NCBI GenBank assembly: GCA_020629035.1
Contig: JAHDEC010000011.1
Span: 55,385-119,384 of the forward strand
DNA from: Saprospiraceae bacterium
GTDB taxonomy: Bacteria; Bacteroidota; Bacteroidia; Chitinophagales; Saprospiraceae
DNA: 64,000 nucleotides
Reading direction: 5' to 3'
Part shown: piece after piece, positions 26,976 through 35,849 of the stretch
How the letters are laid out: each line of letters starts with the position of its first letter
Position numbering within the stretch: position 1 is the first letter of the stretch
Notes under the pieces: generated by a model
What the model saw: the letters and a program-made list of their open reading frames with translations, nothing else
Databases searched by the model: none
Told to the model about the DNA's origin: nothing
Translations under genes and position numbers: made by a program

Positions 26976-27916
26976 TGAGCAATCAGCAAGACATATATCG
27001 TAGGTTTTTTGCCCAATGTCGTGAGGTCTTTCCAGTGAGTATGCATCCCTGGAACTTGGATGCCATGACTCAAGGTAATTGGGCTGCGGTAATTATGAAA
27101 AAAGGTACTGATGTTCAGGCTGTTTGGCCTTATTATCTCAAAAAAAAATACGGTATTGCCTATGTAACGATGCCCGTCTTGACAAAGTGGATGGGTCCCG
27201 TATTCAGTCCCAAAATTGGCCAACAAAAAAGAACGGGCATCATCCGAGAAATGATAAAACAGTTTCCATCCCTAAGTTATCAAGATCAAAATTTTCCTTA
27301 TGAAAATGTAGACTGGTCGCCCTTCGAATGGGCAGGCTTAAGTCAGTCGATTAAATATAGCTTTAGGATAGACTTAGAGCAGGAAACATCATTGATAAAA
27401 AACGGAATGATTAAACAGTATCAAAAAATGATTGATCAATTTCCTAGGGAAGCCTTTACCATATTTCAGGATAAAGATGTCAGTAGTTTTTATCAAAAAA
27501 GCCAACAAATATTTAATCAACAAGATTTGAAGATTCCTTATAGCTTCGAACAATTATCCAGTCAATTTACTGCAGCTGTAGAAAACGAACAAGGTGCTTT
27601 ATTTTCGATAAAAGACGGGGATGAGCAGATCCACAGTTCAGTATTTCTACTTTGGGATGATACAAGTTGCTACACGCATATTATTGTGGATGACAAAGAA
27701 AAACGATCCAGCAATGCTTCCTTTTATTTGATTTGGCATTTAATAATGTATGCTAAGCAAAACTTGCAAAAAAGGCATTTCGATTTTGAGGGGAGTATGA
27801 TTAAAGGAGTGCAAGAGGTAAGAAAAAACTTCGGTGCGCAGCCCATTGCTTATCATCGAGGATACAGATATAGAAATCGTTTCGTGAAGCTTGGGCATAG
27901 TTTTGTGTCTGGTTAA
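26975..27916 (+). CDS. FemAB/GNAT-like acyltransferase, hypothetical
   Basis: 313 residues, no signal peptide. Start is GTG 26975, sharing its G with the TAG stop of the methyltransferase. The layout fits a double-GNAT BioF2/FemAB-like fold: an N-terminal half with 'WNLDAMTQGNWAAVIMKKGTDVQAVWPYYLKKKYGI' and a C-terminal half with 'KRHFDFEGSMIKGVQEVRKNFGAQPI', where the 'DFEGSM..GVQEVRKNFGA' pattern is frequent in this group. Probably transfers an acyl or aminoacyl group; substrate unknown. Confidence 0.65.
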   Translation: MSNQQDIYRRFFAQCREVFPVSMHPWNLDAMTQGNWAAVIMKKGTDVQAVWPYYLKKKYGIAYVTMPVLTKWMGPVFSPKIGQQKRTGIIREMIKQFPSLSYQDQNFPYENVDWSPFEWAGLSQSIKYSFRIDLEQETSLIKNGMIKQYQKMIDQFPREAFTIFQDKDVSSFYQKSQQIFNQQDLKIPYSFEQLSSQFTAAVENEQGALFSIKDGDEQIHSSVFLLWDDTSCYTHIIVDDKEKRSSNASFYLIWHLIMYAKQNLQKRHFDFEGSMIKGVQEVRKNFGAQPIAYHRGYRYRNRFVKLGHSFVSG

Positions 27917-28209
27917 CAATAGATGCTATTTCATCTTCTAGTTGAGTCATTTAGCCTGCGTAAAATCTTAAGCAAAGGTTCAGTTAAGGGCTTGAAAATA
28001 TTTTCCTACTTCCCATTTCCGAATATTTTTTTTCCAAAGCAACGAAAACTAGATAATTTACGTTTAATAGATTGTTGATCTTGTCTACAGTCAAAAAGCC
28101 TGTTTTTAGGAACACTAATTAAAAATTGGTATATAATTTATCCTAAGGGTATAATGGCTAATCATTAATGTACTTACCTTGAAATTTTTTAAAAGCTTTA
28201 AATAGATCC

Positions 28210-29793
28210 ATGAAAATTACAAACACTTTTATTGTATTGTTAGGCACAATATTATTACTAATTTCTTGTGCAAAGGATTCAGATCAAAAAGCTAAAGAAA
28301 CACAGCTTGGAATTTATCTTACCGATTGTCCTTTTGAAGCAGAATCAGTTTTTGTTGAAATTCTCAAAGTCCTTGCAGAAGATGAAGATGGACTTACAAC
28401 GGAATTAAATACCTCAGAAGGAATATATAATTTACTAGATTTTCAAAATGGAGTGGATACTCTTTTAGCAACAGGGAATGTAGATTTTAATACATTGGAA
28501 AACCTATACTTTGAATTAGGGGAAAATAATACAATCGTAGTTGAAGGAGAAACATTTCCGTTGGAATTAAAGCAAGATAACATTGTTAAGGTTAAGATTA
28601 AATATGATTTAATTACTGGTGAGAATGATGTAGTTATTGATTTTTATGCTTGCACATCGATCATTTATAATAATGGAGAATATACTCTGAAGCCAGTTAT
28701 TAAGTTTAAAGGAGCTCGAGGAGATGAGCATGATTTTGTGGAAGATTTTTTAGAGGATCTAGATGATTGTTTTTCAGTTGTTTTTCCAATAGGATTAATT
28801 GATGTGGACTCGATGATTGTTTCTGTTAATGATGATGAGGCTTTAATCGAAGCTCTTTTATCAGGTAATATAGTTGATTTGAGTTATCCTATATCATTAC
28901 AGTCTGAAGATGGAGAAATCGTAGTAGTTAATGAAGAAGAATCTTTAGAAATACTTATTGAAGATTGTTTCGATGATCAAGAGGAGAATGAGGAAAACGA
29001 AGAAGAAAATGAAGAGGTGATGGAAAGTTTAGAAGAAGCACTGGAATGCTTTGATGTAAACTATCCTATTTTCTTTATTGGAGAAGATAGTATACAAGTG
29101 ACTGTTAATTCAGCAGAAGATCTTGAATTGATTTTTGATGATCACTCATACAGCCTTCAATTCCCAATAGAATTGTTGGATGAAAATGACGTATACACTA
29201 TTACTAATGGAGAAGAATTAGAAGAATTAGCTGATGATTGCGAGGATTCAGAAGATGATAATGAAGAAAACGAGGAAGTTTTAGAAAGTCTTGAGGAGGC
29301 CTTAGCATGTTATGCAATTGTTTATCCAGTATTTTTCATTGGAGAAGATAGCCTTCAAATATCTGTAAATTCAGACGAAGACTTGGAAAATATATTTGAT
29401 GAAGCGTCATTTGTACTTTTATTTCCAATTGAGTTGTTTGATGAAAATAATACGTACATAATATCAACAATTGAAGAACTTAGTGAACTGGCAGAGGGAT
29501 GTGAAGACGAAGAAGACGAAGAAGACGAAGAAGATGAAGAAGATGAAAGTGAAGATTTTGAAGAATTGTTAGAAGATGTTTTAGATTGTTTTGATTTGTT
29601 TTTCCCACTTTCTGTTGATGGAGTGGCTGGAGAAAATTTTACCCTTGAAAATATCGACCAATTATACGAATTGATGGAAAATGAAGAAATAGTGAAATTT
29701 TTATTTCCAATACAATTGATTGATGAAGATGGTCAGACCATTTTTGTGAGCAATAATGGTCAATTAAATCAGATTATTGATGATTGTGATTAG
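28210..29793 (+). CDS. very acidic DUF4382 lipoprotein with four Cys-bracketed repeats
   Basis: 527 residues. Lipobox ending at Cys20 (LLLISC). Residues about 31-168 fit DUF4382 ('LGIYLTDCPFEAESVFVEI', 'YNLLDFQNG'). Then four units of 64-66 residues, each starting and ending with cysteine: 187-253, 280-344, 367-431 and 460-526. Each has the same grammar: C-[FY]-x3-[YF]-P, a strand, 'V/I-x-VN-x2-E/D-x-L', a central 'FPI-x-L-x-DE', and a helix before the last Cys. Linkers are runs of Glu and Asp. One disulphide per unit seems likely after export. Overall charge is extremely negative, which would suit Ca2+ or other cation binding; that is inference. Monocistronic, closed by a strong terminator. 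Confidence 0.85.
   Translation: MKITNTFIVLLGTILLLISCAKDSDQKAKETQLGIYLTDCPFEAESVFVEILKVLAEDEDGLTTELNTSEGIYNLLDFQNGVDTLLATGNVDFNTLENLYFELGENNTIVVEGETFPLELKQDNIVKVKIKYDLITGENDVVIDFYACTSIIYNNGEYTLKPVIKFKGARGDEHDFVEDFLEDLDDCFSVVFPIGLIDVDSMIVSVNDDEALIEALLSGNIVDLSYPISLQSEDGEIVVVNEEESLEILIEDCFDDQEENEENEEENEEVMESLEEALECFDVNYPIFFIGEDSIQVTVNSAEDLELIFDDHSYSLQFPIELLDENDVYTITNGEELEELADDCEDSEDDNEENEEVLESLEEALACYAIVYPVFFIGEDSLQISVNSDEDLENIFDEASFVLLFPIELFDENNTYIISTIEELSELAEGCEDEEDEEDEEDEEDESEDFEELLEDVLDCFDLFFPLSVDGVAGENFTLENIDQLYELMENEEIVKFLFPIQLIDEDGQTIFVSNNGQLNQIIDDCD
29503..29547 (+). repeat. five-copy 9-bp tandem repeat inside the acidic lipoprotein
   Basis: Five head-to-tail copies of GAAGAYGAA (three with C, two with T), coding for the acidic linker between the third and fourth Cys-bracketed unit. 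The unit keeps the frame, so copy-number change would only lengthen or shorten the linker. Confidence 0.8.
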
Positions 29794-29817
29794 GTTAAAG
29801 TTGTAATAATATAATAA

Positions 29818-29850
29818 GGGTGGATAATATGATATTGTCCACCCTTTTTT
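29818..29850 (+). terminator. intrinsic terminator after the DUF4382 gene
   Basis: GGGTGGATAAT (29818-29828) pairs over 11 bp, with one G-U, with ATTGTCCACCC (29834-29844), 5-nt loop, followed by six T. It starts 24 nt after the stop codon. Confidence 0.9.
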
Positions 29851-29992
29851 AATTAGAAAACTATTCTTTGTTTAACAGAGAGACCACCATATTTAAAAAC
29901 TGGAGAAATGAGCAAATGTAAATAGTATAGATTATATTTCTTTCAAACTCTTATTTCCACAATTGAAATAGCCATTATCTTTACCAAGGCTA

Positions 29993-30928
29993 ATGGACAA
30001 GAGCACATCAACCATATTACTAAAAAAGCTAGCAGCTAACTATGGCTTTGCAAATATAGGCATTGCTAAAGCGGAGTTTATGGAGGAAGAAGCCCATCGA
30101 TTAACGGATTGGCTAGCTCAGGGAAATCATGGGCAAATGGCATATATGGAGAATCATTTTGACCTAAGAGTAGATCCAACTAAATTGGTTCCTGGAGCCA
30201 AGTCCGTCATCAGTCTCTCCTTTAATTATCACACAACATTGAACCAACAAGATCCAGAAGCTCCTAAAATAGCTAGCTATGCTTATGGTCGTGACTACCA
30301 TAAAGTTTTAAAGAAAAAACTAAAGCAAATGCTGGCGGAGCTCCAAGAAAAACTGGGTAATTTTAATGCGCGCATTTTTGTGGATTCTGCACCAGTTTTA
30401 GAACGAGATTGGGCTAAACGATCAGGTGTGGGATGGGTAGGAAAGCATACCTTATTGCTCAGTCCAAAACATGGCTCCTACTTTTTCTTGGCAGAAATCA
30501 TTTGTGATTTAGACTTAAGCTATGATCACCCAATCAAGGATCATTGTGGTACATGCACTCGCTGCATCGATGCTTGTCCTACGGATGCTATTAGTCCTGA
30601 AGGCTATGTTTTGGATGGAAGTAAATGCATTTCCTATGCGACCATAGAGTTAAAAAATCAGATTCCTGATGAATTTCAGGGCAAGATGGACAATTGGATG
30701 TTCGGTTGTGATATTTGCCAACAAGTTTGTCCTTGGAATCGATTTGCCAAACAGCACCAGGAGCCAGATTTCGAGCCAAGAGACCAAACGATGGAAATGA
30801 GTAAAAAGGACTGGGAGGAAATTACGGAGGAAGTGTTTTTCGACTTATTTAATGGCACACCTATCATGCGTACGAAATATGAAGGTCTTCGACGAAATAT
30901 TGACTTTTTAAAAAAAGAGAAAGGATAG
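29993..30928 (+). CDS. queG: epoxyqueuosine reductase
   Basis: 311 residues. Last step of queuosine biosynthesis in tRNA: reduces epoxyqueuosine with a cobalamin cofactor and two [4Fe-4S] clusters. Seen: 'YGFANIGIAKAEF', 'YAYGRDYHKVLKKKLKQM', 'FVDSAPVLERDWAKRSGVGWVGKHTLL', cluster motifs CGTCTRCIDACP (about 184-195) and CDICQQVCPW (about 239-248). Shorter than the E. coli protein because it lacks the C-terminal HEAT-repeat part, as usual in Bacteroidota. Start ATG 29993; 30 nt before the AI-2E permease. Confidence 0.95.
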   Translation: MDKSTSTILLKKLAANYGFANIGIAKAEFMEEEAHRLTDWLAQGNHGQMAYMENHFDLRVDPTKLVPGAKSVISLSFNYHTTLNQQDPEAPKIASYAYGRDYHKVLKKKLKQMLAELQEKLGNFNARIFVDSAPVLERDWAKRSGVGWVGKHTLLLSPKHGSYFFLAEIICDLDLSYDHPIKDHCGTCTRCIDACPTDAISPEGYVLDGSKCISYATIELKNQIPDEFQGKMDNWMFGCDICQQVCPWNRFAKQHQEPDFEPRDQTMEMSKKDWEEITEEVFFDLFNGTPIMRTKYEGLRRNIDFLKKEKG

Positions 30929-30958
30929 TTTGTATATCTTAGATTCAATTGGAAAAGT

Positions 30959-32239
30959 ATGCTATTAAAATCTAGATATGTAATTGCCATTATTTCCATT
31001 TTACTGGTGTTTTTGGCAGTGTTTTATTTAAGTGATATTCTCATTTATATGGTAATTGCATGGGTGATATCCATGATGGGAGCACCTATAGTCACTTTTT
31101 TTACAAAATATATTGGTCCCACGTTTAGTGCTGTAGTGAGCCTAGGTATTATAGCGCTTGCATTTATTTTAATTATAAGAATTTTTATTCCGCCATTAGT
31201 CCAGCAAGTGCGAAATCTTGCGGCCATTGATTATGAAGCGATGGTAGATAGTCTGGAAGAACCATTTAACGACTATGAAGCTTGGATGATTGACAAGGGT
31301 TTGATGGATAAAAAGCAGGAACAAACCATTGATTTAGAAGCCGAAGAACAGAAGAAAATTAATGAGCAGATAAACACCAAAATTGTAAGCATAGATAGTT
31401 TACTACAAGAAAGTGCGGACTCTTCAGGTTTACGAAATGTTACTTTGATGGTCAATGTTTTGCCCGCTGATGCTGACCAGTTATTGGATGAAGAAGCGGA
31501 AGTGAATATTGACGATTTAAGCATTCTTGATCGAACTAAAAGAGGATTGGCAGCTTCTTTAAACCCACAACGAATTACGTCAGTCTTCGGGACTATATTT
31601 GGCTTTTTTAGCAATATTTTGATTGCTGTATTTTCGATCTTTTTTATTGCCTTTTTCTTTTTGAAAGAACAAGGTCTTGTGGATAAAATTATTTCAGCGA
31701 TTATTCCGGATAAATTTGAAGGCAAGTCGCTAAAGGCTATGGATGATGCGACAAAGCTCTTAATTCGGTACTTCTTAGGGATTTTAACTCAAGTTACCAT
31801 CATCACTGTTTTTGTCAGCTCTTTGTTAGGTATCCTAAGTGTAAAAAATGCTTTGTTAATTGGCTTTTTCGCAGCATTGATGAATATCATTCCGTATATC
31901 GGTCCGATAATCGGTGCTTCATTTGCGGTGATTATTACTGTTTCATCCAATTTGGATTTAAGTTTTTATGATCAAATGCTTCCCTTGCTAGGTAAAGTGG
32001 TATTAGTCTTTGCACTCATGCAGTTACTTGACAACTTTTTACTGCAACCCTTCATTTTCTCGAAAAGTGTCAAAGCGCATCCACTCGAGATATTTATCAT
32101 AGTCTTAGTTGGATCTAAGTTTGGAGGAGTGCTCGGTATGGTATTAGCCATTCCAGTATATACCGTTTTTAGGGTTCTGGCCAAGATCTTTTTATCAGAG
32201 TTCAAGGTTATCCAAAGCATAACCAAAAGCATAGAATAA
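30959..32239 (+). CDS. AI-2E family transporter (permease)
   Basis: 426 residues, about eight hydrophobic segments: a first group at 8-85, then an unusually long charged stretch (about 95-205, with an EAEEQKK section), then the conserved C-terminal helices with 'LIGFFAALMNIIPYIGPIIGA' and 'DNFLLQPFIFSKSVKAHPL'. The family (UPF0118) includes exporters of diverse solutes and Na+/H+ antiporters; the substrate is unknown. Its stop and the next start share TAATG. Confidence 0.85.
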   Translation: MLLKSRYVIAIISILLVFLAVFYLSDILIYMVIAWVISMMGAPIVTFFTKYIGPTFSAVVSLGIIALAFILIIRIFIPPLVQQVRNLAAIDYEAMVDSLEEPFNDYEAWMIDKGLMDKKQEQTIDLEAEEQKKINEQINTKIVSIDSLLQESADSSGLRNVTLMVNVLPADADQLLDEEAEVNIDDLSILDRTKRGLAASLNPQRITSVFGTIFGFFSNILIAVFSIFFIAFFFLKEQGLVDKIISAIIPDKFEGKSLKAMDDATKLLIRYFLGILTQVTIITVFVSSLLGILSVKNALLIGFFAALMNIIPYIGPIIGASFAVIITVSSNLDLSFYDQMLPLLGKVVLVFALMQLLDNFLLQPFIFSKSVKAHPLEIFIIVLVGSKFGGVLGMVLAIPVYTVFRVLAKIFLSEFKVIQSITKSIE

Positions 32240-32940
32240 TGGCGGGAGAATTACATCTATTCCCTTGTCCTATAGCCGAAGAAACAAACCACCAATTTTC
32301 TGACTTTGTAGTGAATGAATTAAAATCTTGCCGATATTTTATAACTGAACGAGCAAGGACAACTAGGAGATGGTTAAGTTCACTTAAGTTCCCAGTTCCC
32401 ATTCAAGAATTAGTGATTGAGGAGATGGATAAGAATAGCCCAGGAGTTCACAGAAACCAATTGTTGGCTTGGTTAAAAGAGGGCAAAAAAGTAGCCCTTC
32501 TTTCCGAAGCGGGAACACCCTGTATTGCGGATCCTGGAAACCTGTATGTTATGGCAGCGCAATCAGCATCCTACAAAGTTGTGCCTTATGTGGGCCCAAA
32601 TTCCTTAATTCTTGCGCTTATGGCATCTGGATTAAATGGTCAGCAATTTAGTTTCCATGGATATCTTCCCATAAAAGATGAGGCATTAAAAAAGAAATTA
32701 AGCCAATTAGAAAAACGGGTAGTTCAACAAAAAGAAACGCAAATTTGGATCGAGACTCCTTACCGAAATGATCGGATGTTTAAGTCTATTCTTAAAAATG
32801 TAAACCCGTCTGTTTCTTTATGTTTAGCAACAGAAATTAACGGTAAAGAAGAATCCATTCGGACAAAAAAAATTGCTGATTGGAGGAATAAATCGATTGA
32901 GATCGGAAAGAAAAACACAGTGTTTTTACTAGGGTTTTAA
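32239..32940 (+). CDS. RsmI-like SAM-dependent (tetrapyrrole-methylase fold) methyltransferase
   Basis: 233 residues. Opening 'LHLFPCPIAEETNHQFSDFV', then 'CRYFITERARTTRRWL', 'LLSEAGTPCIADPGN', 'VVPYVGPNSLILALMASGLNGQQFSFHGYLP' and 'TQIWIETPYRNDRMF' match the RsmI branch, which methylates C1402 of 16S rRNA at the ribose 2'-OH. This is the shorter paralogue frequent in Bacteroidota, lacking the C-terminal extension, so its substrate may differ from true RsmI. Translationally coupled to the AI-2E gene. Confidence 0.82.
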   Translation: MAGELHLFPCPIAEETNHQFSDFVVNELKSCRYFITERARTTRRWLSSLKFPVPIQELVIEEMDKNSPGVHRNQLLAWLKEGKKVALLSEAGTPCIADPGNLYVMAAQSASYKVVPYVGPNSLILALMASGLNGQQFSFHGYLPIKDEALKKKLSQLEKRVVQQKETQIWIETPYRNDRMFKSILKNVNPSVSLCLATEINGKEESIRTKKIADWRNKSIEIGKKNTVFLLGF

Positions 32941-33009
32941 GCTTCTAATCGTTTTCAATAAAATTTAAAATACATACTAAAAATCTAGACTGTTTCCGTT
33001 AATCAATCA

Positions 33010-33642
33010 ATGGTTTGGAAAATACTAATATGTATAATTGTTTCTCTATGCTTGGTTAAATATGCCAGCTTCAAAATGGCAAAGGATTATGAAAAGCAAG
33101 CTCATTTTTATAAAGAGTTTATTTTTCATGAGAAAAAATTTCTTGATAAATACAGATATGGGAGCCTAGATAATCTCAGGCATGCATTGAAATTTCAGGG
33201 GGAGAACACTTCATTTTTTGAAGCATTAACTAGACTTGAATCTCTAAGTGATTTGAGTAATGCAGAACTACCACTGGATGAAAGCACAATTCAGCGAATA
33301 GTTAATGAGGTTTCAGGAATGCCTGAATACCTTAAGCTTTCAATTGCACAGGAAAAAGCATTGCAACTAATTGAGCTCAAGTATGATGTGAAAAACTTCG
33401 CTTACAGCAAGCTGAAGAATAGGGGGTTTTATTTGACTTGCATTAAAGAAGAAGCCAATAAGTTGCATTTAGGAGGCGAACTAATTGCTTACAAAACCAA
33501 TAATCCAATAAAGTTTAGGTCAAAAGATGGAACCAAAGAGTGGAACGAGAAGGCCATCAAAACTGAAATTCCTCTTTCGGATTTAAATGTCTTTTATATT
33601 AATAGAAGAACTGGAGAGGAACATAAAATTGAAATACCATGA
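33010..33642 (+). CDS. hypothetical membrane-anchored protein, first of a pair
   Basis: 210 residues. N-terminal membrane anchor (about 3-18), then a helical, Lys/Glu-rich section (about 25-140) and a C-terminal beta-rich section from about 150 with 'GGELIAYKTNNPIKF' and a final 'RRTGEEHKIEIP'. No family recognised. It overlaps the next gene by 4 bp (ATGA), which has the same general layout, so the two probably act together at the inner membrane. Confidence 0.7.
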   Translation: MVWKILICIIVSLCLVKYASFKMAKDYEKQAHFYKEFIFHEKKFLDKYRYGSLDNLRHALKFQGENTSFFEALTRLESLSDLSNAELPLDESTIQRIVNEVSGMPEYLKLSIAQEKALQLIELKYDVKNFAYSKLKNRGFYLTCIKEEANKLHLGGELIAYKTNNPIKFRSKDGTKEWNEKAIKTEIPLSDLNVFYINRRTGEEHKIEIP

Positions 33643-34367
33643 AAACTTTTATTTTATTGATTATTAGTTTCGGACTTTTGGTTTCCATAGTAATGGATTT
33701 ACATGCTAGTCTACAAGTGCGAGCAGACAAAAAAAGTATAGAGGAGTATTTAAAATATAAAAACCCTCGTATGCTGGATGTTCTCAATAAGGTGAGAACT
33801 CGGATAAAATCAGCTTTTAATGGTAAAAGCAGTCTTTATCAAGATAATAAGAGCTATTACTTATCCATGACCAATCCAGATTATGACGACTTAGACCCAT
33901 TTGTTTATCTAAATAGCGATATAGCCAATTCACTAATAGCCAAGCAAGATTTCCTATTTAATAAAGCGAAATCAATCGAGGTCAATTCAGTTCTTATCTC
34001 AGAATATTTAGCTTATAGAAGAACCAATGAAATGCTAGGAATCATTGCTTCAGAGTTACTTAGGGAACCTTGCAATCTATTAGATTTTGATGAGTTTTAT
34101 TTAAAGAAAACTATTGGCGATTCTATTCTCCTAAGTTATGATAAGCAGGTAGACACCTTCGCTTTTGAAGTTTGCATCTTTATTAATGACGAGGCTTTTG
34201 ATTATAGGCTAAATGAAGCTAACCAGAGCTTTACAATTGATTATGATGAATTAATTCAAATAAGAACAGAAATACTGGATTATAAGTACAACACTTCTTT
34301 TTATCATAGCCATGCATACAGAAAGAAGGCAGATGGTTGGGAGGCTCTTGCCACCTGGCGACCCTAA
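33639..34367 (+). CDS. hypothetical membrane-anchored protein, second of a pair
   Basis: 242 residues. One N-terminal hydrophobic segment (about 3-19), then a helical region (about 30-150) and a C-terminal part with strands around 'SILLSYDKQVDTFAFEVCIF'. No recognised domain. The TM-helical-beta order is like that of its partner ending at 33642, and recalls periplasmic parts of gliding-motility or secretion proteins in topology only; I found no signature sequence to support that. Followed by about 360 bp without a gene. Confidence 0.7.
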   Translation: MKTFILLIISFGLLVSIVMDLHASLQVRADKKSIEEYLKYKNPRMLDVLNKVRTRIKSAFNGKSSLYQDNKSYYLSMTNPDYDDLDPFVYLNSDIANSLIAKQDFLFNKAKSIEVNSVLISEYLAYRRTNEMLGIIASELLREPCNLLDFDEFYLKKTIGDSILLSYDKQVDTFAFEVCIFINDEAFDYRLNEANQSFTIDYDELIQIRTEILDYKYNTSFYHSHAYRKKADGWEALATWRP

Positions 34368-34724
34368 TTGAGGATTATTTGATTTTACAAAGCGTTGATT
34401 TTTATACCCTCCGATAGATTTCCCAAAGGATAATGTAAAGACTGATTTAGCTACGACGGATTGTGAAACTGCAAAAAATGGAAAATAGAGGAGTACTCAG
34501 AAACAATGATTTCGAAGAAATAAAAGTTTAATTGCTAGTTATTAAACTTTAAATAGCTTCCTCTTTTTTATAATTAGTTGGATAAAATATCATTCTGATT
34601 CTGCACCTTAATAAATCCCATATTTTTAAGCGCAGGGGAAGTTTTTCAAAAAAGCGTCTTTTTATTATCAAAAATTCGAACCATTTTAACAAAATTTACG
34701 TCTTACATTTAGATAAAACAAATA
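34368..34724. other. intergenic stretch without a supported gene
   Basis: 357 bp between the hypothetical pair and nadA. It contains an AT-rich inverted repeat (34523-34532 with 34541-34550), followed after 12 nt by TTTTTT, and two short open stretches around 34400-34531 that read like coding sequence but have stops on either side and no good start. Possibly a decayed gene. Position 34713-34720 has TACATTTA near the nadA start, a poor promoter match. Confidence 0.4.
34523..34568 (+). terminator. weak AT-rich hairpin with T tract
   Basis: AAAGTTTAAT and ATTAAACTTT form 10 bp around an 8-nt loop; a TTTTTT tract follows 13 nt after the stem. The stem has only two G-C pairs and the T tract is not adjacent, so termination is doubtful. 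Confidence 0.3.
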
Positions 34725-34730
34725 TTGGAT

Positions 34731-35741
34731 ATGCCTATTGCATCTATAGCGAAAGCGAAAGAAGAGTTAAACAAGAAAGGATATTTAGATTTAGAAGTTG
34801 ATCCTACCTTGGACCTAGTAGAAGAAATTGAAAAACTTAAGAAAGAGAAAAATGCTATTATTCTAGCTCATTATTATGTGGATGCAGATATCCAAGATGT
34901 AGCTGACTATGTAGGTGATAGTCTTGGTTTATCACAAATGGCTGAAAGTACTGATGCAGATATGATTGTTTTTGCAGGAGTTCATTTCATGGCCGAAACA
35001 GCTAAAATGCTAAGTCCAACGAAAACGGTCGTTCTACCAGATTTAAAAGCCGGTTGCTCACTGGCGGACTCTTGTCCAGCACCATTATTTAAAAAATTTA
35101 AGGAAAAGTATCCGGATCATAAAGTAGTGAGCTACATAAATTGTACAGCTGATTTAAAAATGCTAACGGACATTTGTTGTACATCTACCAATGCAGTTCA
35201 TATTATTGAAAGCATACCAAAGGATACAGGCATCATATTCGCTCCAGATAAAAATTTAGGGGCTTGGTTGAAGAAGAAGACAGGCAGAGACCTAGTTTTA
35301 TGGAATGGAGCCTGCATGGTACACGAAATTTTTTCGAACGAAAAGATTACCAAATTACAAGTAAGACACCCAGAAGCGAAATTAATTGCGCACCCTGAAT
35401 GTGAAGCGCATATACTTGATAAAGCAGATTTTGTAGGATCTACTTCAGGTCTTCTAAGATTTACCCAAGAGTCAGATGCAGACACTTTTATAGTTGCCAC
35501 TGAAGCTGGCATACTTCACCAAATGGAATTAAAGTCACCTGACAAGACCTTTATTCCAGCACCACCAAACAATACTTGTGCATGTAATGATTGTCCGCAC
35601 ATGAAGCGGAATACCATGGAAAAACTCTATTTATCCATGAAGCATGAACTACCAGAAATCCACCTAGAACCAGATGTGATTGAAAAAGGAAGAGCATGTA
35701 TAGACAAGATGTTAGATATCAGTGCGAAAGCTGGACTCTAA
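34731..35741 (+). CDS. nadA: quinolinate synthase
   Basis: About 336 residues from ATG 34731 (MPIASIAKAK); the TTG two codons earlier is less likely. Condenses iminoaspartate with dihydroxyacetone phosphate to quinolinate in NAD synthesis, using a [4Fe-4S] cluster. Seen: 'AIILAHYYVDADIQDVADYVGDSLGL', 'FAGVHFMAETAKMLSP', 'ADLKAGCSLAD', 'SYINCTADLKMLTDICCTS', 'NGACMVHEIFS', 'HPECEAHIL', 'STSGLL' and 'ACNDCPHMKRN'. The conserved cysteines for the cluster are present (the GCSLADSC region, the NGACMVH region and CNDCP). No nadB or nadC is beside it. Confidence 0.95.
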   Translation: MPIASIAKAKEELNKKGYLDLEVDPTLDLVEEIEKLKKEKNAIILAHYYVDADIQDVADYVGDSLGLSQMAESTDADMIVFAGVHFMAETAKMLSPTKTVVLPDLKAGCSLADSCPAPLFKKFKEKYPDHKVVSYINCTADLKMLTDICCTSTNAVHIIESIPKDTGIIFAPDKNLGAWLKKKTGRDLVLWNGACMVHEIFSNEKITKLQVRHPEAKLIAHPECEAHILDKADFVGSTSGLLRFTQESDADTFIVATEAGILHQMELKSPDKTFIPAPPNNTCACNDCPHMKRNTMEKLYLSMKHELPEIHLEPDVIEKGRACIDKMLDISAKAGL

Positions 35742-35779
35742 AATCTAATCAAAACTTGACATAATTATCTTGTTCCATA

Positions 35780-35810
35780 TTTGTTATACTGCAAATAAGG
35801 CTTACTTTTG
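35780..35810 (+). promoter_or_regulatory. promoter of hppA
   Basis: TTTG (35780-35783), 19 nt, TACTTTTG (35803-35810): an exact match to the Bacteroidota TTTG-N19-TAnnTTTG promoter, 40 nt before the ATG at 35850. Confidence 0.75.
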
Positions 35811-35849
35811 CAGGCTGAATTAACGTATAACTAAAACTAACTTTTACAA

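Noticed and set aside
34478..34531. Seventeen-codon open frame before nadA
   Set aside because: No start signal or conservation visible; kept only as part of the possible gene remnant.
34713..34720. Promoter for nadA (TACATTTA)
   Set aside because: Last base differs from TAnnTTTG, no upstream TTTG, and it lies only 10 nt before the start codon.
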